Positions 32,666 through 42,159 of a stretch of 64,000 nucleotides of DNA are shown here, piece after piece (positions within the stretch are counted from its first letter, which is position 1; each line of letters starts with the position of its first letter). Source of the stretch: Anaerolineales bacterium (GTDB lineage Bacteria; Chloroflexota; Anaerolineae; 4572-78; J111); NCBI GenBank assembly GCA_020634855.1, contig JACKAU010000013.1, positions 141,224-205,223 of the forward strand. Direction: 5' to 3'. The notes beneath the pieces were generated by a model. That model did not search any database, was not told where the DNA came from, and saw only the letters and a program-made list of their open reading frames with translations. Made by a program: the position numbers and the translations under genes.

Positions 32666-34804
32666 ATGTCACGTCAAGACGAAATAAACAGATTGATCCG
32701 GGCTTCTAATCGCCGTCTGCAGATACTTAAAGAACACAGGGCGATACAAGGTGTTTCGGTTGATCCCAAAATCATTATTGAAATTGAGGATATAGAACAT
32801 TACCTTGGCCAACTGCAATTAGACTTAGAGAAAGTAAATAATAGATCCGCTTCATTACCTCAGCTTGAGACAGCTATAGGTGGTGAGGTTCAGAGAAAAT
32901 TTCGAGGAAACAGTAATATCTATTTTATTGGCATTGCATTACTTGGACTATTCGCAGTTCTAATTGCAATTGGTTACTGGCAGTTTAGAAATGCCACCAA
33001 ATCACCAGTTGCAACTTTGATTTCTATGGTCCCAGATGTTACATCTACATCATCGATTCGATATACTACACCTTCCATAACGCCACTGATCCATGTTAAT
33101 TCGCTAGCAACGTCTACGCCAATGGTCGCAGGTAATTCTACCTCAATGCCTTCTTCACCAACTCCTTTTGCGACATCAACATCAACATCTACACCCGACC
33201 TAATCGGCACTCCTACAGCAAAACCACCTTCACCAACGGCTACTGCTACCGCTGCTCCCGTAAAACCCAACATTTCAGCTACCTTGACGCTCGCTCCCTC
33301 AGCCAATGACCCCACATTCGAAACCTTTGAAGCTGACACTGGTTTATGGAAACTTGGCGACGAGAAAAATGGCACCCTGGTACGATCGTCAACTAAGGCC
33401 AAAGGAGGTCAATACTCCGGGCAAATAAACTATAATTTCAATACTCCAGGAAATGATTATGTAGTTTTTCTTAAGACTTGCCCGTTGGCCGGTCGTCCCA
33501 CCGGTATCACAGCCGATGTATTCGGCGACGGCTCCGGACATTTCTTGAACGTTTGGGTCAAAGATAGTCAGGGGGAAATATGGGCATTTACCTTTGGCCA
33601 AATCAAACATGAAGGCTGGCAGTCGATGACAGCCGTGATCGATACCGGTCTTGGTTGGCCTAACGAACACATTGACGGGCCTGGAAATAAGGTTATCGAC
33701 TATCCCTTGGCTTTCTATGCGCTGGTTTTAGATGATGCGCCGGATAATCAAATCGGCAGCGGTGTAATTTATGTCGATAATCTGGCGACGACGTTTGACC
33801 CATTGCCTGATTCTAAGTTGCCCACCGCTGCGCCGGCCGAATCTCAACCTGTTACGCCTGTTCCCTCCGAAACCCCTACGCTTAATCCTGTTTCATCTGG
33901 TCTAACCGGCCGTATTGCCTTCCCTGTAGATCGAAGCGGCTACTACGATATTTGGATTGCTGACCTCTCACAGTTCCCCGACGTCAGCCCTTACAACGCG
34001 ATGAAAGGTGCTAGGCAGCCAAACTTTAACAAGAAGGATGGCCGGCTTTTGGCCAACGGAGAAGATAATTTGGGTGATCGTAACCTGCGACTGTACTCAT
34101 CTGGTTTCGACTATCTAAGCCTGGTTAGCGAGTCCCCTTTTGACGCCTATCCTTTTTGGGCACCCGGCGGCGAGAGACTGGTCTACAGTCGGGACAACAA
34201 TGATCGAGTCTATGTGAATTGCAGTCTCACCCGACCGAGTTGGGAGAGTGGCGCCGGGCAGTGCAATGATTTGGAGTCTGGCATAATTATCACCGAACGG
34301 AATGGGCATCTGGTCGCTGAAATGCCCGTCTGGATGCAAGATGGCGCTGACCTTATTGTGCGGTGGCTGGAACCGGCTTCCAAGGCCGGGCTGGCCCGCA
34401 TCGGCTCGTGGGCGACCAATCGAGACAAGGACTCCATTGATCCCTTGCCCGAACCGGTCTCGCTACTGCGCTCAAATAGCGCTCGCCCGACCGACACCTT
34501 CGGTGATATGGTTTACTTTTTTGCGTCAGATTTGGATGGCAATTGGGAAGTTTACGGGCTCAACATTGGCGGGGGAACGCCGGTCAACTTATCAAACAGT
34601 CCCGGCTCAAACGATGGCTTGCCCACCGTTTCCCCAGATGGCCGGTGGGTTGCTTTTGCCTCAGATCGCAGTGGTCGATGGGCGATCTGGGTTGTTCCAA
34701 CTCAAGGCGGTACGCCGCAAAAGTTGTTCGACATGCCCCAAGCCAATCCGTGGGGACGGGGCGATCATGATTGGATTACGGAGCGTATTTCCTGGGGGCC
34801 GTAG
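32666..34804 (+). CDS. membrane-anchored protein with jelly-roll domain and TolB-like propeller
   Basis: 712 aa. Residues 1-70 form a short cytoplasmic coiled coil and residues about 89-108 one membrane helix (IYFIGIALLGLFAVLIAIG). A Ser/Thr/Pro-rich linker (about 115-210) follows. Residues about 218-375 look like a CBM/CIA30-like jelly roll (FETFEADTGLWKLGDE ... GVIYVDNLATT). From about 415 to the end, TolB/PD40 propeller repeats appear: GRIAFPVDRSGYYDIWIADL, YPFWAPGGERLVYSRDNND, FFASDLDGNWEVYGLNI and VSPDGRWVAFASDRSGRWAI. The extracytoplasmic part likely binds carbohydrate and a partner protein. Function unknown. A small ORF with a strong ribosome site precedes it. Confidence 0.75.
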   Translation: MSRQDEINRLIRASNRRLQILKEHRAIQGVSVDPKIIIEIEDIEHYLGQLQLDLEKVNNRSASLPQLETAIGGEVQRKFRGNSNIYFIGIALLGLFAVLIAIGYWQFRNATKSPVATLISMVPDVTSTSSIRYTTPSITPLIHVNSLATSTPMVAGNSTSMPSSPTPFATSTSTSTPDLIGTPTAKPPSPTATATAAPVKPNISATLTLAPSANDPTFETFEADTGLWKLGDEKNGTLVRSSTKAKGGQYSGQINYNFNTPGNDYVVFLKTCPLAGRPTGITADVFGDGSGHFLNVWVKDSQGEIWAFTFGQIKHEGWQSMTAVIDTGLGWPNEHIDGPGNKVIDYPLAFYALVLDDAPDNQIGSGVIYVDNLATTFDPLPDSKLPTAAPAESQPVTPVPSETPTLNPVSSGLTGRIAFPVDRSGYYDIWIADLSQFPDVSPYNAMKGARQPNFNKKDGRLLANGEDNLGDRNLRLYSSGFDYLSLVSESPFDAYPFWAPGGERLVYSRDNNDRVYVNCSLTRPSWESGAGQCNDLESGIIITERNGHLVAEMPVWMQDGADLIVRWLEPASKAGLARIGSWATNRDKDSIDPLPEPVSLLRSNSARPTDTFGDMVYFFASDLDGNWEVYGLNIGGGTPVNLSNSPGSNDGLPTVSPDGRWVAFASDRSGRWAIWVVPTQGGTPQKLFDMPQANPWGRGDHDWITERISWGP

Positions 34805-34819
34805 AGAAATTTAAGCTGA

Positions 34820-34857
34820 TTTTTGCTGGCGGCGGTTGAATCCGCCGCCAGCAAAAA
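34820..34857. terminator. strong hairpin between two convergent genes
   Basis: A perfect 16-bp stem TTTTTGCTGGCGGCGG / CCGCCGCCAGCAAAAA with loop TTGAAT lies between the stops of the propeller gene (34804) and thrS (34887). A-runs rather than T-runs follow the stem in both directions, so it is not a textbook terminator, but its place suggests that it ends both transcripts or protects their 3' ends. Confidence 0.65.
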
Positions 34858-34886
34858 ACCAATCTCCTAATCTTCAATCTTCAAAC

Positions 34887-36710
34887 TTACAACTCACTCG
34901 ACCGCGCTGCGATCTTCTCCTTAACCGAGGCGATGAATTCGTCCACCGGCAGCCCGTTTTGGCGGGTGTTGTCACGCTTCCGTAGGGCGATCGTCCCTTC
35001 CGCCATCTCCCGGTCGCCGATGACCGGCATGTAGGGGACTTGCATCAATTGGGCCTGCCGGATTTTGTTGTTCATCCGGTCGGCCCCCAAATCGGCCTCG
35101 GCGCGGATGCCTTCCGCCCGTAGGCGTTGTTGTAGCTGCACGGCGTAGTCGTGGTGGGCTTCGGTGATGGGGATGATGCGCACCTGTTCGGGCGACAACC
35201 AGACCGGAAATTTGCCGGCGTAATGCTCGATCAGGAAGCCGACCATACGCTCGTGGGTGCTGAGCGGGGCGCGGTGAATGCACAGCGGCGTTTCGTCCTC
35301 GCCATCAGGGTTGACGAAGGCCAGGTCGAAGCGCTCCGGCACGGCGAAATCAACCTGGTTGGTGGCCAGCGTAAACTCGCGGCCAATCGCGCTCCAGATT
35401 TCGACATCGATCTTGGGACCGTAAAAAGCGGCTTCACCGGATACTTCCACGTACGGCACGTTACCGTTATCCATCGCCCGGCGGACCATATCTTCAGTTT
35501 TGAGCCACAACCGTTCGTTGTCAACGTACTTTTTGCCCAAATCCTTTTTGGAGTGAGTGCTGAGTCGCATCACGTATTTATCGATCCCAAAGATGCGAAA
35601 GTAGTCGATATACATAGCGATGACGCCCATGAACTCCTGCTCAAACTGCTCTTCGGAGCAGTAGATGTGGGCATCGTTCATCTGCATGGAGCGCACTCGC
35701 ATCAGGCCGAACAGTTCGCCGCTTTTCTCGTAGCGATAGCAGGTGCCGTACTCGGCCAGGCGAATGGGCATATCACGGTAGCTGCGGGGTCGGCTGCCGA
35801 AGATTTTATGATGGAAGGGGCAGTTCATCGGCTTGATGAAGTAGCGCACGCCCTCCATTTCCATCGGCGGGTACATGCTTTCCTCGTAGTAGGGCAGGTG
35901 GCCGCTGCGCAGGAAGAGATCCTCTTTGGTCAGGTGAGGGGTGCGGACGCGCTGATAACCGGCTTTTTCTTCCATCTCTTTGGCCAATTTTTCCAACTCC
36001 TCGATCAGAATCGCGCCACGCGGCAGCCACAGCGGCAAGCCGGGGCCGACTTCGTCGTCAAAGGTGAAGATATCCAGCTCTTTGCCTAGCTTGCGATGGT
36101 CGCGCTTTTTGGCCTCTTCCAGCATGTCGAGATACTTCTTTAGCTCTTTTTTGTTGCGCCAAGCTGTGCCGTAGATGCGCTGGAGCATGGGGTTGTGTTC
36201 ATCGCCACGCCAGTACGCGCCGGCCACAGTCATCAGCTTGAAGCCGTCAACCGGGATCTTGTTGGTGGCCTCGACGTGCGGGCCTCGGCATAAATCCTTA
36301 AAGGTGTCCTGCTGGTAGGTGCTGATGACGGGCTTCTCGTCGGTTTCGTTGCCGTACTCGTCGATGCCACCCTGAGCCAGGCCGTCGATCAGTTCCAATT
36401 TGTAGGGCTGATCCTTGAACATCTCGCGGGCTTCATCGGCGCTGACCTCCTGATACTGAAACTCGTGCTTGCCGGCGATAATCTGGCGCATCCGCTTTTC
36501 GATGGCTTCGAGGTCTTCGGGGGTAAAGGTGCGCGGCTTGCCCTCGGCATCGACGCCCAGGTCGAAGTCGTAGTAGAAGCCGGTGTCGATGGGCGGGCCG
36601 ATCCCCAATTTGGCTTCGGGATAGAGTTCAAGCACGGCCTGGGCCATCACGTGGGCCGCGCTGTGGCGAAGTTTATAGAGATCGTCTTTTTCGAGTTCAT
36701 TTGATTTCAT
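34887..36710 (-). CDS. thrS: threonyl-tRNA synthetase lacking the TGS domain
   Basis: 607 aa. Start at 36710 is chosen because CAGGAG lies seven bases before it; an in-frame ATG at 36758 is inside the leader. The editing domain begins at once (LRHSAAHVMAQAV with HxxxH; later RGPHVEATNKI), so the usual N-terminal TGS domain of about 60 residues is absent. The class II core has motif 1 region, the zinc Cys and motif 2 (KPMNCPFHHKIF ... RLAEYGTCYRYEKSGEL), SMQMNDAHIYC, and motif 3 (PLCIHRAPLSTHERMVGFLI). The anticodon-binding domain ends the protein. It charges tRNA-Thr in the cytoplasm. Regulated by the T-box leader upstream. Confidence 0.95.
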   Translation of the reverse strand: MKSNELEKDDLYKLRHSAAHVMAQAVLELYPEAKLGIGPPIDTGFYYDFDLGVDAEGKPRTFTPEDLEAIEKRMRQIIAGKHEFQYQEVSADEAREMFKDQPYKLELIDGLAQGGIDEYGNETDEKPVISTYQQDTFKDLCRGPHVEATNKIPVDGFKLMTVAGAYWRGDEHNPMLQRIYGTAWRNKKELKKYLDMLEEAKKRDHRKLGKELDIFTFDDEVGPGLPLWLPRGAILIEELEKLAKEMEEKAGYQRVRTPHLTKEDLFLRSGHLPYYEESMYPPMEMEGVRYFIKPMNCPFHHKIFGSRPRSYRDMPIRLAEYGTCYRYEKSGELFGLMRVRSMQMNDAHIYCSEEQFEQEFMGVIAMYIDYFRIFGIDKYVMRLSTHSKKDLGKKYVDNERLWLKTEDMVRRAMDNGNVPYVEVSGEAAFYGPKIDVEIWSAIGREFTLATNQVDFAVPERFDLAFVNPDGEDETPLCIHRAPLSTHERMVGFLIEHYAGKFPVWLSPEQVRIIPITEAHHDYAVQLQQRLRAEGIRAEADLGADRMNNKIRQAQLMQVPYMPVIGDREMAEGTIALRKRDNTRQNGLPVDEFIASVKEKIAARSSEL

Positions 36711-37105
36711 AGGTGTACTCCTGAAATAAATTGATCTTACCGACTTGTCGTCGTCCATTATTTATTGGCAAAATAAAAAACCTCACCCCCGTTGGGGCGA
36801 GGTCACTCCTCGCGGTTCCACCCAATTTTCGTAAAACGTATCGTGACCAACCAACAACCCTAAAATTAAGTCCACGGATAAACATAGAATCTCAGCCTCA
36901 GCCTTCGCCTCAGCCTTTATGTTTTACGTTTTACGCTCGTTCGCAGCCGGTAACGGGGCTAACCGGACGGCCATACTAGCTAAACAGTGTTCAAGCCGCC
37001 ACTCTCAAGGGGTTTTCGGCGGGGCGTTACGAGGAAGGTTTTCAGCCTATGGCCTTCCGTCTCTGGCGCAGCGCGATTCGCCTACTCGTCTTGATCGGTG
37101 TGTTA
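36711..37105 (-). promoter_or_regulatory. T-box leader of thrS
   Basis: The conserved T-box sequence GGGTGGAACCGCG (minus strand) is at 36811-36823, followed by a terminator stem at 36775-36803. Upstream on the same strand are stem-I-like parts (GACGAGTAGGCG, CAGAGACGG, GGCTGAAAACCTTCC, GAGAGTGG). Uncharged tRNA-Thr would pair with the specifier and the T-box bulge and favour the antiterminator, raising thrS expression when threonine is scarce. I could not fix the specifier codon with certainty; GAACACTG near 36990 offers ACA or ACT. Confidence 0.9.
36775..36803 (-). terminator. regulated terminator of the thrS T-box
   Basis: Minus-strand stem ACCTCGCCCC / GGGGGTGAGGT with a short loop, followed by six T (36780-36775). 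It competes with the antiterminator that contains the T-box sequence immediately before it. Confidence 0.88.
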
Positions 37106-37110
37106 ATGAG

Positions 37111-37139
37111 AGTGTAGCATGGAAAAGAAGGGGTGGCAA
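37111..37139 (-). promoter_or_regulatory. sigma-70-type promoter of thrS
   Basis: Minus strand: -35 TTGCCA (37139-37134), 17-base spacer, -10 TACACT (37116-37111). Initiation would be near 37104, so the T-box leader starts a few bases further on, as expected. Confidence 0.78.
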
Positions 37140-37203
37140 CTTGAGTAAATTTGATTTTACTTTGCCCTCCAATTTCCTCTTAGGCTACTCGTTAACCCCG
37201 TCG

Positions 37204-39636
37204 TCAATAAGCATGATAGCCGTTGCCGGTAGCAAGCAGCGACTCGGGTGTCACATCTTTGACTTGATTGGAGTATTGGAGAGGAACTTCACTTGTATCC
37301 GTCTTTGTTGTATTGAGCTTAAATTGAGCTACCACCCCTTTTAGACTTTGAGCCATCTCATTGAGGTTTTGGGCAGAGGTGCTGACCTCTTGCACCTGAG
37401 AACCCATTTTCTCTACCGAGAAACTGACCTCTTCTACGGCGGCGCTGTTTTCCTGGCTCACGCGGGCGATTTTGTCAACCATTTGGGCGACCTCATTGGA
37501 GCCGGCGGCCATCTCTTCAGTGGCGGCGCTGTTCTCTTCTACCACCTCCGAGACGCGTTCCATCGCATTGACCAGTTCTTTAGCAGAACTACTCATCTGC
37601 TGCGTAGCAGTAGAAATCCCTTTGACCTGATCGTCCACGGCTTCAATAGCGCTGAGGATATCGGCTAAGGCTTGACCTGCCTCATTGGCTCGACCAACCC
37701 CACTTTCGACTTCGGTGGCGCCATCCTCCATTGCAGTGACGGCTTCCGTAACCGATTGCTGGATAGTCCGGATAAGACCAGCAATCTCCCCGGTCGCGGA
37801 GGCGGACTTTTCCGCCAGTTTGCGGACTTCATCGGCCACGACGGCGAAGCCTTTGCCGTGTTCACCGGCTCGAGCCGCCTCGACGGCCGCATTGAGGGCG
37901 AGTAAATTAGTTTGTGCGGCGATATCTTCAATGGTAGCCACAATGGCCCCAATCTGTTGGGACCGCTGGCCCATTTCCTGAACCCTTTGAGTGGATATAC
38001 CCACCTTAGCCTTGATAGTGTGCATCCCCCGAATGGTGTCATCGACAATGCTGACCCCGTGACGAGCCGTTTGGGCGGCATTCGAGGCATCGTTGGCACC
38101 AGCTTGAGCGTTGGTTGCTACCTGTTGGATAGCTGAGCTAATCTGATTGGTAATACTGGCGGATTCAGCCACAGCCACGGCTTGTTCCTGAGCACCGTGA
38201 GCCATGCCGTCAATAGCGCGGGCAATCTGATCAATTGAGGTTTTAGTTTGCAGAGCTGAGGAAGATTGCTGTTGCGCTCCGGCGGCCAGTTGCTGCATAG
38301 TGGTTCTGATCTGGTTGGTGGCCTGATCGGTCTGGTTGGCGGCGGCCGTCAGTTGATTAGAGGACTTGGCAACCTTATTGGCATTATCGGTCATCTGTCC
38401 CACCAGATTGCGCAGGCTACTGATCATTCGAGCGAGGGCATTGCCCAGTACGTCTCGCTCGGATTTCGGTTCGATGTCGGCGGTCAGGTCTCCTTGAGCC
38501 AGCCGGTCGGCAGTCGAGGCCATCTGTTTCAAATGAGTAATCATCTGCTGGAAAGCGGCCGCCATTCTCCCTAGCTCGTCATTGCTATGAACTTCTACCC
38601 ATTGCTCCAAATCGCCCTCAGCAATACCTATAGCCGCGTAAGTCACAATATTTACCGCGTTGGCGATAGTCCGGGCCAAGAAAAGGGCTATGACCGTTAC
38701 CAATACAACGGCCGCAACCATAATAATGCCTAAAATGGTCATGCTTTGCATCACCAGACTTGTTGTCGCTGCATTTTGGGCTTGAAAATCGGCTTGAACA
38801 CTGGTCGATATGTCAGAAGCCGTTTGGCGAATTTGCGGCCCAATCACATTGAGTTGAGTTTCGATCAATTCGTTCTGCCGAGAATAATCACTATGCAGGG
38901 TAGCAAAACCCTCGGCATAGTGATCAACTGCTGTTGCCGCTTCATCCATCAGTCCGCGCCGGTTCGTATCTTGTCCATCAACCTCCAACGAGTCGAAAGC
39001 CGCATTTGCTTCAGTATAGCGTTTCTCGAACTTTTCGAGCCAACTCTCGTCTCCATGCTCAATATAGCGGAAGGCATTCAAGCGCATTAATTCCAGAGCT
39101 TCATTAGCTTTCAGGGCATAGTAAGCAACTTCGAAATCGTTATCGTCAAAAGCTGCTTGGGCCAATTGATCTAACTTTTGCTGAGCCATTGGTCCTTCAA
39201 CATCCAAGACGGTGCTAATGGTTTGCTCTCGATTATCAATCAATTGAGACACTTCGTCAAAGGTGGATTTATAGGTTTGGGCTCCGGTTTTAATCTGATT
39301 CAGGATTTCAACCTGTTGGGGTTTGGTGATGGTTGTATCCGCTTCAGCCAAGAGCGTTTCAAAGTTAGCTAACGCTTCTTGATACTGGGCCATATCTTCC
39401 GGTTTTTGGTCACGGATGTATTTGTTGGCATAAAAACGAGCCAACAATATTCTAGACTCTATCTGGTCGGCTAAATGCTGGTCAACGGCCAGGTTATCGG
39501 CCAGGTCAGAAACTGTGTGTTGAATCGTATTGAGCCGGACGATAGCTACCCCACCGACTAGGATCATCAGGGCCAAGGCGATAAAATTTCCGGCTAGGAT
39601 TTTTGTTCCGACGGTGAAGTTTTTGAAAATGTTCAA
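37204..39636 (-). CDS. methyl-accepting chemotaxis protein
   Basis: 810 aa from a TTG at 39636, chosen because GGGAG lies eight bases before it and the N-terminus then reads (M)NIFKNFTVGTKILAGN into the first membrane helix (LALMILVGGVAIV). The periplasmic part (about 35-290) is all helical, like four-helix-bundle ligand domains. A second membrane helix (ILGIIMVAAVVLVTVIALFL), HAMP and a second HAMP-like segment follow. The MCP signalling domain has the hairpin tip IEDIAAQTNLLALNAAVEAA and EHGKGFAVVADEVRKLAEKS. It senses an external signal and controls a CheA kinase. No che genes are in the window. The tip is close to that of the next MCP (39874-41940). Confidence 0.92.
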   Translation of the reverse strand: MNIFKNFTVGTKILAGNFIALALMILVGGVAIVRLNTIQHTVSDLADNLAVDQHLADQIESRILLARFYANKYIRDQKPEDMAQYQEALANFETLLAEADTTITKPQQVEILNQIKTGAQTYKSTFDEVSQLIDNREQTISTVLDVEGPMAQQKLDQLAQAAFDDNDFEVAYYALKANEALELMRLNAFRYIEHGDESWLEKFEKRYTEANAAFDSLEVDGQDTNRRGLMDEAATAVDHYAEGFATLHSDYSRQNELIETQLNVIGPQIRQTASDISTSVQADFQAQNAATTSLVMQSMTILGIIMVAAVVLVTVIALFLARTIANAVNIVTYAAIGIAEGDLEQWVEVHSNDELGRMAAAFQQMITHLKQMASTADRLAQGDLTADIEPKSERDVLGNALARMISSLRNLVGQMTDNANKVAKSSNQLTAAANQTDQATNQIRTTMQQLAAGAQQQSSSALQTKTSIDQIARAIDGMAHGAQEQAVAVAESASITNQISSAIQQVATNAQAGANDASNAAQTARHGVSIVDDTIRGMHTIKAKVGISTQRVQEMGQRSQQIGAIVATIEDIAAQTNLLALNAAVEAARAGEHGKGFAVVADEVRKLAEKSASATGEIAGLIRTIQQSVTEAVTAMEDGATEVESGVGRANEAGQALADILSAIEAVDDQVKGISTATQQMSSSAKELVNAMERVSEVVEENSAATEEMAAGSNEVAQMVDKIARVSQENSAAVEEVSFSVEKMGSQVQEVSTSAQNLNEMAQSLKGVVAQFKLNTTKTDTSEVPLQYSNQVKDVTPESLLATGNGYHAY

Positions 39637-39700
39637 GTTAAAGTCTCCCAAGATTATGAGCAGTAATACTTGTTTGCAAAGACACAAGGTGGTATAGGAT

Positions 39701-39741
39701 TTATCGGATAATCATATGGGTACACCATAAAAGTTACGTAA
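39701..39741 (-). promoter_or_regulatory. conserved block upstream of the first MCP gene
   Basis: The 19 bases ACCATAAAAGTTACGTAAA (39723-39741, plus-strand reading) and TTATCGGA (39701-39708) recur at 42134-42152 and 42111-42118, upstream of the MCP gene at 39874-41940. The block is 65-105 bases before the TTG start. It likely carries the promoter or an operator shared by both receptors; no certain -10/-35 pair was assigned. Confidence 0.6.
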
Positions 39742-39873
39742 AAGGCAGCTTATATTCAACGCCCCACTTTTCGAGTAGAGTAGATAGGAGAACGCCTTTA
39801 TCTTATACGACTGCCCCGGCAGACTAACTCCTGATGGCCTGCCTAGTTCTGATCTACCAGAGTATTTTCCAAC

Positions 39874-41940
39874 TCAGGTTAATATGGTATGGTAGCCATT
39901 GCCGTTAACCAACTGAGTCTCGGATACATTCCCTTTTGTTGGGATGAACGCGGGGATGGTCGCTTCAATGGTATTGATCTCTGTAGGGTTGAGTTTAAAT
40001 TGGGCCACTACCTTTTTCAGGCTTTGGGCCATCTCGTAGAGAATTTGCGCTGACTCGCTAACCTCGTGGGCCTGGGCGCTCATCTCTTCCGCCGAGGCGC
40101 TGATCTCTTCCACCGCAGCACTGTTATTATCACTCACCTGGGCAACGTTATCGACGGCTTGAGCGACTTCGCTGGAACTGGCCGTTATCTCTTCCGCCGC
40201 AGCGCTGTTCACTTCAACCACCGCCGAAACGCTTTCCATCCGACTGACCAATTCATGGGAGGAAACGTTCATCTGCTGAGTAGCAGCGGAAATCTCTCTA
40301 ACCTGATTTTCTACAGCCTCAACCGCCTTGAGAATATCTACCAGAGACTGACCGGCATCATTGGCTCGATTGATCCCGCTTTCCACCTCATTAACCCCCA
40401 TTTCCATGGCGCTAACAGCTTCGGTAACCGATTGCTGAATATCTTTTACAAGGTCTGTGATCTCATATGTGGCACTGGCCGATTTCTCCGCTAGTTTGCG
40501 TACTTCATCGGCCACCACAGCGAACCCTTTTCCGTGTTCCCCGGCCCGAGCCGCTTCGATAGCCGCATTGAGAGCGAGGAGATTGGTTTGTGAGGCGATC
40601 TCATCGATGGTTTCAACAATAGCTTCGATCTGTAAGGAACGTTCCCCCATCTCCCGGACCTTTTGCGCGGAGAGATCGACCTTGGTTTTAATAGTTTCCA
40701 TGCCCCGGATGGTGTCATCAACAATTGTGGCTCCGTGGTGGGCGGTTTGAGCGGCGTCAACAGCGTCGTTGGCCCCGGCCTCAGCATTGGCGGCGACCTG
40801 CCGGATAACGGAGCCTAACAGAGTGGCGATATCAGCGGATGTGGCGACGGCAGCGGCTTGTTCTTGAGAGCCTTGAGCCACGTCTTCTATAGCACGGGTG
40901 ATCTGTTCCATAGAAAATTTGGTTTGTGACGCAGAGTAAGATTGCTGATGGGCGCCGGCGGCCAGTTGTTGTATCGAGGCGCTAATCTGATTGGTGGCTT
41001 GACCGGACTGGTCGGCCGCAGCCGCCAGTTGGATTGAGGCCGTATTGACGCTGGCGGCGCTTTCGACCAATTGGCCGATTATACTGCGCAAGTTAGCGCT
41101 CATCTGGTTAAAGGATTTTCCCAGTATATCCTGCTCTGATCGGACCGGGATCTCAACCGTTAGATCGCCCCCGGCCAAACGTTCGGCAGCCTGGGCGACA
41201 TCCTGAATGTAGCTGATCAGTCGTCGAAAGGTTTTAGCCAACTGTCCAATCTCATCCTGAGAATGAAATTCCAAGGTGTTGCTTGTATCCCCTTGAGTCA
41301 ATTGGTGGCCTATATGCGTTATTTGTTCTAGAGGCCGGATAGTGCGCCGTAGCATCCACACCACAAGTCCAAAAAGCAGTAACCCGGTAAAAGCAATTAT
41401 GTAGAGGAAAGTCAGCAGTTGTTTGGTCTTCTGCTCGGCCTCGAGTTGAAACCCCAAGACCATATCATTGGCTTTGGTTAAAATGTCTTCATTATTGGCT
41501 ATAATGTAATTTATGGATTGGGAAAATTCTGGCTGGTGGGGGGCTAACTGTTGTAGCGTTTGAATCGAGGTATGGAAAGGACTCCATGCCTCAGCCACGG
41601 CGACTAACGAGGGACGCATGGCAGCAGAAGCCGGCGGTAGCCCTGTTTCTGCGTCGCCGGCAGTTAGTCCCTGCAACGATTGATCGAATAAGCGGCTAGC
41701 GATATCTAATTCTTCCTTCGCAGTTGGATCACCGCGTTCAATCATCAAGGCGTATTTGCTCATTTTCTGAGAAAGCATTCGCTGCCGCCCGGCTACATTG
41801 ATGACCAGGGCGTCGGTATGTTGTTCATTCAACATCACTATAAAGCCAATGATTTCAACAAAAATTAGAACCAGTAGTAAGCCTACTACAAAACTTAGCT
41901 TACGCTGTAAACTTTTGTGGAAAAAATTGAGGATAACCAT
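39874..41940 (-). CDS. methyl-accepting chemotaxis protein with PilJ/NarX-type sensor
   Basis: 688 aa from ATG 41940 (GGAG six bases before). Membrane helix 1 (LSFVVGLLLVLIFVEIIGFI) is followed by INVAGRQRMLSQKMSKYALM, the P-box-like start of the PilJ/NarX-type periplasmic domain, which in NarX binds nitrate or nitrite. Membrane helix 2 (LLTFLYIIAFTGLLLFGLVV) precedes HAMP and the signalling domain with the tip DEIASQTNLLALNAAIEAAR and EHGKGFAVVADEVRKLAEKS. It precedes the other MCP gene in the direction of transcription with a 237-base gap that has its own upstream block, so the two may be expressed separately. The decayed MCP fragment upstream shows past gene duplication here. Confidence 0.9.
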   Translation of the reverse strand: MVILNFFHKSLQRKLSFVVGLLLVLIFVEIIGFIVMLNEQHTDALVINVAGRQRMLSQKMSKYALMIERGDPTAKEELDIASRLFDQSLQGLTAGDAETGLPPASAAMRPSLVAVAEAWSPFHTSIQTLQQLAPHQPEFSQSINYIIANNEDILTKANDMVLGFQLEAEQKTKQLLTFLYIIAFTGLLLFGLVVWMLRRTIRPLEQITHIGHQLTQGDTSNTLEFHSQDEIGQLAKTFRRLISYIQDVAQAAERLAGGDLTVEIPVRSEQDILGKSFNQMSANLRSIIGQLVESAASVNTASIQLAAAADQSGQATNQISASIQQLAAGAHQQSYSASQTKFSMEQITRAIEDVAQGSQEQAAAVATSADIATLLGSVIRQVAANAEAGANDAVDAAQTAHHGATIVDDTIRGMETIKTKVDLSAQKVREMGERSLQIEAIVETIDEIASQTNLLALNAAIEAARAGEHGKGFAVVADEVRKLAEKSASATYEITDLVKDIQQSVTEAVSAMEMGVNEVESGINRANDAGQSLVDILKAVEAVENQVREISAATQQMNVSSHELVSRMESVSAVVEVNSAAAEEITASSSEVAQAVDNVAQVSDNNSAAVEEISASAEEMSAQAHEVSESAQILYEMAQSLKKVVAQFKLNPTEINTIEATIPAFIPTKGNVSETQLVNGNGYHTILT

Positions 41941-42004
41941 CACCTACTCCTTTGCTCTAGAACTGTTACAAATTGTTTCACGACGCCCGGATGCTTGCTA
42001 ACCA

Positions 42005-42100
42005 TTAGGTTATTTGGTCAGATCGACTACCGTGGCTCAAAATTAACCCACTCATAGCTACTCCGCCAACAAGAATCATCAGCGTTAGGGCAAAAAAATC
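42005..42100 (-). pseudogene. fragment of a third MCP gene (first membrane helix only)
   Basis: Reading leftwards, 31 codons give DFFALTLMILVGGVAMSGL and soon stop. This matches NFIALALMILVGGVAIV, the first membrane helix of the MCP at 37204-39636. The upstream block shared by both MCP genes (42111-42152) lies directly before it. The rest of the gene is gone; MCP 39874-41940 starts 65 bases later with a different sensor domain. Confidence 0.7.
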
Positions 42101-42110
42101 CCTAAGCTAT

Positions 42111-42152
42111 TTATCGGACAAATTTAAGGGGATACCATAAAAGTTACGTAAA
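42111..42152 (-). promoter_or_regulatory. conserved block upstream of the MCP fragment and second MCP gene
   Basis: Carries the same ACCATAAAAGTTACGTAAA (42134-42152) and TTATCGGA (42111-42118) as the block at 39701-39741. It stands about 170-210 bases before the ATG at 41940, with the MCP fragment between. Confidence 0.6.
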
Positions 42153-42159
42153 GAGTAGC

